Shown in pieces: positions 24,867 through 30,146 of a stretch of DNA of 30,146 nucleotides. The translations under genes were made by a program, and so were the position numbers. The notes beneath the pieces are model-generated. The model was not told the origin of the DNA, ran no database searches, and worked only from the letters and a program-made list of their open reading frames with translations. Source of the stretch: JBBQKI01 sp038326725 (lineage in GTDB: Bacteria; Bacteroidota; Bacteroidia; Flavobacteriales; Flavobacteriaceae). The DNA is taken from the NCBI GenBank assembly GCA_038326725.1, contig JBBQKI010000028.1, positions 1 to 30,146 on the forward strand, in the 5' to 3' direction. Position 1 is the first letter of the stretch. Each line of letters begins with the position of its first letter.

Positions 24867-26015
24867 ATGATTGCCACCCACAACGGTACCTCCGTTCAGC
24901 TGAACACTATTAAAGAAGCCATTGCCTCCATCAAAAAGGGGAAAATCATTATCGTGGTAGATGATGAAAATCGTGAAAATGAAGGTGACTTTATAGCCGC
25001 CGCCGAAATGGTTTCGCCCGAAATGATAAATTTTATGGCCACCAATGGTCGCGGCCTTATCTGTGCCCCGCTCACCGAAGAGCGTTGCGACGCTCTAAGC
25101 TTAAACATGATGGTTGAAAACAACACCGTACTGCACCATACGCAGTTCACGGTTTCAGTGGATTTGATCGGCCACGGCTGCACCACGGGAATTTCGGTTC
25201 ATGACCGTGCAAAAACCATTAAAGCCTTGGTGGATGATAATACAAAGGTGGGCGATTTGGGCCGTCCCGGACATATTTTTCCCTTACGGGCTAAAGAGGG
25301 CGGAGTATTAAGAAGAACGGGGCACACGGAGGCAGCTATCGATTTTGCTCGTTTGGCCGGATTAAAACCCGTGGGCATTTTAGTGGAAATATTAAACGAA
25401 GACGGCACCATGGCACGTTTGCCACAATTAATGAAAGTGGCGAAAAAATTCGACCTGAAAATTGTGTCCATCGAAGATCTTGTGGCCTACCGCATGGAGC
25501 ACGATTCGTTGATAGAAAGAAAGGAAGAGTTCAACATTCAAACCAAATATGGGGCTTTCAGGTTACGTGCGTACAAGCAAACAACCAATGACAAAATACA
25601 TATAGCCCTAAGCAAAGGCCATTGGAAGGAAAACGAGCCGGTGATGGTACGGGTGAATTCCACTTTGGTAAACAATGATATTTTAGGTACGCTTACAAAT
25701 AACACCGATCAAAAACTGGACGATATGTTCAACGTAATCAATAACGAAGGAAAGGGCGTCATCGTTTTTATTGATCAGCAAAGCCAGTCCTTCAATTTAT
25801 TGTCGCGCTTAAAAGAATTAAAAGAAACCCAATCCGAAAAAGAAATTGCAAAAGCTCCGAGAATTGCAATGGATGCAAAAGATTTTGGGATAGGTGCGCA
25901 AATATTACACGATTTGGGTATCCATAAAATACGATTGGTAAGCAATAGTGGCGAAACCAAACGCGTAGGAATGATTGGTTATGGGCTGGAAATTATGGAT
26001 TACGTGAGCTATTAG
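24867..26015 (+). CDS. ribB: 3,4-dihydroxy-2-butanone-4-phosphate synthase with degenerate GTP cyclohydrolase II domain
   Basis: 382 residues with RibBA layout. The N-terminal domain (about 10-205) has the RibB active-site phrases DDENRENEGDF (32-42), HGCTTGISVHDRA (103-115), RPGHIFPLRA (133-142) and TGHTEAAID (151-159). It makes dihydroxybutanone phosphate from ribulose-5-phosphate for riboflavin. The C-terminal domain (about 220-382) still aligns with GTP cyclohydrolase II. The three zinc cysteines of E. coli RibA (C54, C65, C67) align with L267, N278 and T280, and the LRQEGRG loop has become IDQQSQS (302-308). The second activity is therefore probably lost and a separate RibA must exist elsewhere. 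The chain is full length with no frameshift. Confidence 0.93.
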   Translation: MIATHNGTSVQLNTIKEAIASIKKGKIIIVVDDENRENEGDFIAAAEMVSPEMINFMATNGRGLICAPLTEERCDALSLNMMVENNTVLHHTQFTVSVDLIGHGCTTGISVHDRAKTIKALVDDNTKVGDLGRPGHIFPLRAKEGGVLRRTGHTEAAIDFARLAGLKPVGILVEILNEDGTMARLPQLMKVAKKFDLKIVSIEDLVAYRMEHDSLIERKEEFNIQTKYGAFRLRAYKQTTNDKIHIALSKGHWKENEPVMVRVNSTLVNNDILGTLTNNTDQKLDDMFNVINNEGKGVIVFIDQQSQSFNLLSRLKELKETQSEKEIAKAPRIAMDAKDFGIGAQILHDLGIHKIRLVSNSGETKRVGMIGYGLEIMDYVSY

Positions 26016-26080
26016 TCGTAAGTCTGGTTTTGTGAAGGGATTTTATAAAATAGATTCCAGGTCTATAGTCCTAAATCTGT

Positions 26081-27277
26081 TTATTTTAAAACTTCTTTCA
26101 AAACATTTTTCATTGTTTCGGCCCGATTTTTTACAAAATCATTCTTCCACCCTATTTTAATCAATAAAGAAATCGTTCTTCCCATCACCGCATCACTTTT
26201 GGAAAAATCAGCAGTGTTCAAATCCTGCATTCGGGTTTTGATCTTTGAAGGCAACCTTCCCAAAGATTTTAAATCTTTTAAATGTTGCCACCCTTTTATG
26301 TAGTGCCAATTATTTGTGTACCAATAAAAACAGCCGTCAATCCCCGCTTCGGTTAAAGCTTGGTGCGCTTTTATTGCCAAAGTTTCATTGGGCATAAAGA
26401 AATTAAGGAATGAATAATTTTCTTCCCCTCCCGCCGGGACACGCCGAAAAGTAATCTCTTCAACGGTTTCCAAAGCTTGACGGATAATGGTGTAATTTTC
26501 CTTTTGACAATTCAATATTCCGTCCAGTTTGTCCAGTTGCGCCAAACCTACCGCGGCATGAAGTTCGGAAATCCGGAAGTTGTACCCTAAATGCGGGTGG
26601 GTTTCCTTCCCTCGATCACTCCCGATGTGGTCATGGCCATGATCCTGATATTGCGAAGCATTTATATTATATTTTTCAGAATTGGAAATAATTCCCCCAC
26701 CTTCACCGCAGGTTATGGTTTTTACAAAATCGAAAGAAAAACACCCGAGATCGCCGTAACTGCCCACGGGTTTTCCCTTGTAAGTAGCACCGATGGCTTG
26801 GCAGGCATCTTCAATTAAAAGCAGTTTATACTTTTCGCATATATCCTTCAAAGCCCCTAAATCTGCCATGGAACCGCACATGTGAACGGGCATAACGCAA
26901 CGTGTTTTGGAAGAGATGGCAGCTTCAACTGCTTTTGGATCGAGTGTTAGCGTATCGTCAATATCCACGAAAACAGGGACAGCGCCCAACATCATGATGG
27001 CCTCAAAACTTGCAACGAAAGTAAATGTCGGAATGATGACTTCATCGCCCGCCCCTACTCCAACGGCGGCCAAAGCTATGGTGAGCGCAGATGTTCCGCT
27101 TGAAACCAAAAGGCAATGCTGGGCTTGCATCCTTTCCGCAAAAGCAATTTCAAATTCTTTTGCTTTCCAATGTTCGTTGCGGAGGCCGTCAAATCCATAA
27201 CGCATCAATATTCCGGATTCTAGAACCTCGTTTACCTGTTTGCGCTCTTCCGCGCCAAAAATCTCAAATCCGGGCAT
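26081..27277 (-). CDS. kdnA: DegT/DnrJ/EryC1/StrS aminotransferase, KdnA-like (8-amino-Kdo synthesis)
   Basis: 398 residues, PLP-dependent fold type I. The PLP lysine is K186 in SFDFVKTITCGEGG, and the Asp contacting the pyridine nitrogen is D157 in EDACQAIGA. Beyond general family motifs, the whole chain follows KdnA of Shewanella as I remember it. Shared points are the MPGFE-FG start, RYGFDGLRNEHWK, VHMCGSMADL, the DHGHDHIG/DRGKETHP segment, GCFYWYTNNWHYIKGWQHL and a C-terminal KSDAVMGRTISLLIKIGW. KdnA aminates the 8-keto form of Kdo, giving 8-amino-Kdo for lipopolysaccharide. No kdnB dehydrogenase is adjacent; neighbours are ribB (convergent) and a nitroreductase, so context does not confirm the assignment. 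Confidence 0.75.
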   Translation of the reverse strand: MPGFEIFGAEERKQVNEVLESGILMRYGFDGLRNEHWKAKEFEIAFAERMQAQHCLLVSSGTSALTIALAAVGVGAGDEVIIPTFTFVASFEAIMMLGAVPVFVDIDDTLTLDPKAVEAAISSKTRCVMPVHMCGSMADLGALKDICEKYKLLLIEDACQAIGATYKGKPVGSYGDLGCFSFDFVKTITCGEGGGIISNSEKYNINASQYQDHGHDHIGSDRGKETHPHLGYNFRISELHAAVGLAQLDKLDGILNCQKENYTIIRQALETVEEITFRRVPAGGEENYSFLNFFMPNETLAIKAHQALTEAGIDGCFYWYTNNWHYIKGWQHLKDLKSLGRLPSKIKTRMQDLNTADFSKSDAVMGRTISLLIKIGWKNDFVKNRAETMKNVLKEVLK

Positions 27278-27292
27278 ATATTTTAGTTGTTA

Positions 27293-27320
27293 GTTGATGG
27301 TTGATGGTTGATGGTTGATG
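27293..27320. repeat. Heptanucleotide tandem repeat (four copies)
   Basis: Four exact GTTGATG units in a row, starting 16 nt upstream of the kdnA start codon, with a partial unit before them. The array is in the likely 5' untranslated or promoter region of kdnA, so copy-number change could affect expression. Confidence 0.85.
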
Positions 27321-27360
27321 GTTCAAAATTAAAACTAAATTTTACTCTCTTTTCACTTTT

Positions 27361-27388
27361 CTCAATTCTAAATACTCAATTCTCAGTA
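27361..27388. repeat. 14-nt direct repeat
   Basis: CTCAATTCTAAATA followed directly by CTCAATTCTCAGTA, two units of 14 nt (twice seven) with three differences, just past the nitroreductase stop. It lies in the same low-complexity gap as the 27293 heptamers. Confidence 0.55.
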
Positions 27389-27395
27389 CTGTCCC

Positions 27396-28028
27396 CTACA
27401 TTTCAATCACCACCTCTTCCACGCCCCGTCGTACTTTTTTAAGGGAAATGAAAAAATCAATTTCGTCCCGATAGCCCACCGCCAGTATTAAAACAGACTT
27501 CAGGCCTATTTCTTTCAATTTAAGGATTTCATCATATTTTTCAGGTTCAAATCCTTCGATGGGGCAACTGTCTATTTCCTCAAAAGCACAAACGGTCAGC
27601 AAATTCCCCAAGGCAAGATAGGCTTGGTTGGTTTTCCAATTTTCAATAGTGCTACTATCTTTTTCGGAAAAAGAGTTCACTAAAAATGTTTCAAAAGGTT
27701 CCAAAACTTTGCGGGCCGTGGCACGGGTTTTTTCTACCCGCTTGAAATGGTTTTTTATAAAATCGGCATCCATTTCCGCTTCGGTACAAAGTACCAAAAC
27801 GTGCGATGCGTCCTTCACCTGCTGCTGGTTGTTGGTAAAAGGAACTAGCTGTTGCTTTTTTGCCGCATCCTTTATCACCACCAATTTCAAAGGTTGCAGA
27901 CCAAATGATGTAGCAGTAAGGTTAAAGGCTTCCTTTAAAACCTCCAATTTTTCCACTGAAAGGATTCTGGAAGGGTCGAACTTTTTGGTGGCATAGCGCC
28001 ATTTTAATTGCCCAATACTATTTGTCAT
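27396..28028 (-). CDS. Nitroreductase family NAD(P)H-dependent oxidoreductase
   Basis: 210 residues, normal for the NfsB-like branch. The N-terminal RYATKKFDPSR is the flavin phosphate-binding RRSxRxF-type motif, followed by LTATSFGLQPLKLVVIKD. AYLALGNLLTVCAFEEIDSCPIEGFEPEKYDEIL matches the usual QAYIALGNxLxxAAxLGIDSCPIEGF stretch, and ILAVGYRDEID is the C-terminal FMN contact. FMN-dependent, probably a homodimer reducing nitroaromatics or quinones; the true substrate is unknown. The upstream gap to the frameshifted HYC_CC_PP gene contains both promoters; a TACTTTTA on the minus strand is the closest -7 candidate. Confidence 0.9.
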   Translation of the reverse strand: MTNSIGQLKWRYATKKFDPSRILSVEKLEVLKEAFNLTATSFGLQPLKLVVIKDAAKKQQLVPFTNNQQQVKDASHVLVLCTEAEMDADFIKNHFKRVEKTRATARKVLEPFETFLVNSFSEKDSSTIENWKTNQAYLALGNLLTVCAFEEIDSCPIEGFEPEKYDEILKLKEIGLKSVLILAVGYRDEIDFFISLKKVRRGVEEVVIEM

Positions 28029-28155
28029 TTTTATTCAAAGCTTTATCCCGTAAAAGTAACGGAAAGGCATTTAAGTTGGAAATAAACATTAATTGATTTA
28101 AGACAAAATGTTAAAAACAGATTAAATGCTATTAAATTTCATAATTTAGTAGTTA

Positions 28156-28585
28156 ATGAAAAAAGCATTTCACAAAGCACTTTCCTTTTTAATGGCACTT
28201 GTAGTACTATTTTTTTACAGTGTCATTTACAATCAATATGCACTTTTGTGGTGAAACATTGGTGTACTCAGCAATTTTTTCAAAATTGAAAACCTGCGGG
28301 ATGGAATCTGATAACCAAACGGACACATCGCTTCAATGTTCAGATTGTTCTATTACCAAAAAGAATTGTTGCAGTGAGGAAAGCGAAACAATTAAAGGCC
28401 AGGACGAACTTCACTTAAGTTTCGATAAAAGTTCCTTTGATCAACAAATTTTTATTGCTGTTTTCATATACTATAATATTAATCTTTTTGAAGGAACCGA
28501 ATTTACAAAAGTCCCTTTCGTGGAATATCCGCCTCCCTTTTTTGTACGGGATTTGCAAGTGCTGCACCAGACCTTCTTAATTTGA
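28156..28585 (+). pseudogene. HYC_CC_PP family protein, interrupted by a +1 frameshift at a T7 tract
   Basis: The ATG at 28156 starts a signal peptide (MKKAFHKALSFLMALVVLFF) that then reads into a TGA at 28252-28254 after 32 codons. The rest of the family continues in the next frame: VSFTINMHFCGE, KKNCCSE, and EYPPPFF before the TGA at 28583-28585, giving the His-x-Cys, CC and PP landmarks of this Bacteroidota family. Both frames are open only between 28205 and 28251. Removing one T from the seven at 28210-28216 joins them as VLFFTVSFTINMHFCG, the expected family sequence. It could be a recent mutation, a phase-variable tract or a sequencing or assembly error. Family function is not established; the Cys/His content suggests metal binding. 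The DUF305 gene lies 235 nt downstream. Confidence 0.75.
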
Positions 28586-28597
28586 TTCTTTGACAGT

Positions 28598-28617
28598 ATC
28601 CCGATAACTATTGGGAT
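28598..28617. repeat. 20-nt imperfect palindrome after the HYC_CC_PP gene
   Basis: ATCCCGATA-AC-TATTGGGAT: arms of nine bases around a 2-nt centre with one mismatch. I remember similar CCCGATA-N-TATCGGG palindromes as frequent between genes in Flavobacteriaceae; this copy lacks a T run, so it is not a typical terminator. Confidence 0.5.
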
Positions 28618-28820
28618 TAAGCCCAGCGGTATTTCCGTCTTGGGTATGTTTTGTTATATTCAGTTTATTAAATGCAATCAAATCCAAAAATTTACTGTAA
28701 TTGAAATTTCACGTGGACGAAAATGCATTAAGCAACCCATTATTATCCAGTATTTAACGAATTAAAATAAACTCATTGCGCTTAAAAAATGTTAATATTT
28801 AAACTCTAAAATATTAGAAA

Positions 28821-29306
28821 ATGGAACATTCAAATCAACATTCAAAAAACAATAATTACACAAAATTCATTTTGATGCTTGCAGCATCTTTTGTGGCAAT
28901 GTATATCACAATGTATTTGAACACCTATGAAATAGACCACGTCTATTTTAGCCTTACAAGGTTTTATATGTCCTGTTTGGGCATAGCAGCTATGGCAGTA
29001 ATTATGTGGTTCTTTATGCGTAAAATGTATCAAAACAAGAAAAAAAACATTGCTATACTATTGGGTAGTTTAGTCCTGTTTGTAAGTGCGCTCGGGTTGG
29101 TTAGGGCCCAAAGCCCAATCATTGGCGATATTTTATGGATGAAGGCAATGATTCCTCATCATTCCATCGCTATTTTAACGAGTAAAAGAGCCGATTTAAA
29201 AGACCCAGAAGTGAGAAAGTTGGCAGATGAAATTATTGAAGCGCAGGTTAGGGAAATTGCCGAGATGAAAGAATATATCCAAAGATTAGAAGCTGAAAAA
29301 CGATAA
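28821..29306 (+). CDS. DUF305 domain membrane protein
   Basis: 161 residues. Three hydrophobic helices (about 15-31, 45-63, 74-92) precede a DUF305-type segment: WMKAMIPHHSIAILTSKRA (about 112-130), then DPEVRKLADEIIEAQVREIAEMKEYIQRL. The MIPHH pair and the helical tail are the family hallmark. DUF305 proteins often accompany copper- or other metal-resistance genes. The N-terminus has a His/Asn-rich start (MEHSNQHSKNN). It lies after the HYC_CC_PP gene on the same strand, separated by 235 nt with no gene, so the two may have related but separate regulation. The start ATG is the only one upstream of the first helix. Confidence 0.85.
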   Translation: MEHSNQHSKNNNYTKFILMLAASFVAMYITMYLNTYEIDHVYFSLTRFYMSCLGIAAMAVIMWFFMRKMYQNKKKNIAILLGSLVLFVSALGLVRAQSPIIGDILWMKAMIPHHSIAILTSKRADLKDPEVRKLADEIIEAQVREIAEMKEYIQRLEAEKR

Positions 29307-29307
29307 T

Positions 29308-29439
29308 ATGCACAACCAATTTCAGGGATTTTTAAAAACCTTTGAGGTTTTATCACAAATTGAATACCCATTTGATCCCTGCAACAAAACGTTCTATCTA
29401 AATGTCATAAAACAAAAATGTCCCACCTTTCGGGTGTGA
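29308..29439 (+). CDS. Possible 43-codon small ORF following DUF305
   Basis: Begins one base after the DUF305 stop codon and encodes 43 residues containing two cysteines and ending KCPTFRV. The close spacing would suit a coupled small gene, but I recognise no family and see no independent support. It may be chance, or a fragment of a lost gene. Confidence 0.2.
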   Translation: MHNQFQGFLKTFEVLSQIEYPFDPCNKTFYLNVIKQKCPTFRV

Positions 29440-29960
29440 AGCATTGCATGGTGCGGAGAAAGAGGATTATTTCATGTTCCCTTCATCTCCACACTTTACA
29501 ATAAAGCTCCAGTCTGCAATACAGTTTTTGGCCTTTTGTTTTTTATCTACTTTTGAAAACTATTGGTTTTCAATGTTCCTAAAAAACAAAAGCCCAATTT
29601 CTTTTCAGAAATTGAACTTTGATTTAATCGAAGCAAGAGGTACGATAATCAGTTTGTTATATTTTTAGCACATACAAGGCTTTAAACGACACGGAAATTT
29701 ACTGACACCGAATAAGGTCCTTTATAATAAAAGTTTAAGATTAAACAGTGATTTGGTACTATTTAAAACCAAATAGCAGTAATACAGGTTACTGTCATTC
29801 TAATTCATAAAATTTATTTTATTTTAGATATTTTCTCAATTCGAAATTCCCCGTAATTAAAACCATTCCCTAATCCAACTTCAAAAATACCCTTGAAGCT
29901 ATTGATAATTGGCCATTTTGAGTTTTCTGAAAAACAATGAATTACAACGAGTAGACGCAA
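29440..29960. other. Gene-poor AT-rich region
   Basis: No supported gene. A 74-codon plus frame at 29444-29668 has an unusual, Phe-rich composition and no recognisable motif. Small inverted repeats are at 29598-29615 (AATTTC/GAAATT) and at 29752-29794 (listed separately). It may hold remnants of lost genes or a non-coding RNA. Confidence 0.5.
29752..29794. repeat. Cluster of three overlapping inverted repeats
   Basis: TTTGGT (29752-29757) pairs with ACCAAA (29768-29773); CTATTT (29759-29764) pairs with AAATAG (29771-29776); the two share bases and cannot both form. CAGTAA (29777-29782) pairs with TTACTG (29789-29794) directly after. This looks like RNA with alternative folds, but no expression signal was found. 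Confidence 0.35.
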
Positions 29961-29991
29961 AAAAAAAAGATCATCTGTTAAGATGATCTTT
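29961..29991 (-). terminator. Terminator of the fasciclin-domain gene
   Basis: Perfect 11-bp stem AAAGATCATCT (29966-29976) and AGATGATCTTT (29981-29991) with a GTTA loop. On the minus strand it is followed by a run of T (complement of the A run at 29959-29968), so it fits the minus-strand gene ending at 30016. Confidence 0.88.
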
Positions 29992-30015
29992 CAATTTTTT
30001 TAAATAATGATTCTA

Positions 30016-30146
30016 TTATTTAGGCATAACAACAGTGTCAATGGCATGAATCACACCATTTGAAGCTGCGACATCCGCAATAACTACAGTAGAGGTTCCA
30101 TGGTTTGCATCAGTTAAAATTACTTTTCCATCCTTAAGACTTAAGT
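30016..30146 (-). CDS. Fasciclin domain protein (C-terminal end only)
   Basis: Only the last 42 codons and the stop are in the window; the gene enters from the right edge. The visible part, with ADVAASNGVIHAIDTVVMPK at the end, is the conserved H2 box of the fasciclin (FAS1) domain, a domain found in secreted or surface adhesion proteins. KVILTDANHG precedes it. A strong terminator follows 25 nt later. The number of domains, signal peptide and anchoring cannot be seen here. Confidence 0.88.
   Translation of the reverse strand, partial: LSLKDGKVILTDANHGTSTVVIADVAASNGVIHAIDTVVMPK

Noticed and set aside
28220..28585. An intact 121-residue protein starting at GTG 28220
   Set aside because: It would lack the signal peptide, which is present in the other frame 64 nt upstream; the frameshift explanation accounts for both pieces.
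29444..29668. A 74-codon plus-strand frame in the right-hand gap
   Set aside because: Composition is unlike the neighbouring genes, no motif or signal was recognised, and no promoter was found.

Overview
The window looks like chromosome from a marine-type member of the Flavobacteriaceae (Bacteroidota). The evidence is the moderately AT-rich DNA, Bacteroidota-type promoters (TTTG about 19 nt upstream of TAnnTTTG; an exact copy precedes lpdA), and family-specific genes: a HYC_CC_PP protein, a VGINT-type secreted protein, a SatD/DUF3307 pair and an ftsK-lolA-lptF/G-ribB cluster. I cannot fix the genus. No rRNA, tRNA, insertion sequence, CRISPR array or phage module was seen. Most of the window is housekeeping DNA.

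Layout. 1-8136 (minus): a two-domain M16 lipoprotein peptidase running off the left edge, the YifB/ComM-type AAA ATPase, then a tight operon of ATP-dependent phosphofructokinase, a BadF/GlcNAc-kinase-like sugar kinase and glucose-6-phosphate isomerase. 8137-8378: an intergenic gap with a 16-nt palindrome, a plus-strand -7 box and a hairpin with a T-rich tail, possibly a short RNA. 8379-13106 (minus): an FMN reductase overlapping pabB, then a 29-bp-periodic repeat array, then satD, a DUF3307 membrane gene and tilS. 13239-14426 (plus): a secreted protein with a phage-fibre-like C-terminal end, separated from the convergent lpdA by a two-way terminator.

16035-26015 (plus): a secreted HExxH protease-like protein, NhaC antiporter plus RDD protein, thiol peroxidase plus diacylglycerol kinase, FtsK, LolA, an LptF/LptG permease and RibB. 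26081-28028 (minus): a KdnA-like aminotransferase and a nitroreductase. 28156-29306 (plus): a frameshifted HYC_CC_PP gene and a DUF305 membrane protein, which hint at metal (copper) handling. 29307-30015 is almost gene-free, and a fasciclin-domain gene runs off the right edge on the minus strand.

The best candidate for something undescribed is the satD-DUF3307 pair. SatD shows a motif order resembling class III nucleotide cyclases, followed by a probable helix-turn-helix. Its partner is a membrane protein with metal-site-like His/Asp residues. The promoter is embedded in a phased array of palindromic repeats that looks like a multi-copy operator. Other points worth checking are a RibBA whose GTP cyclohydrolase II half has lost all three zinc cysteines, a Tpx without its resolving cysteine, a +1 frameshift at a T7 tract in the HYC_CC_PP gene, and a KdnA-like enzyme without an adjacent kdnB.
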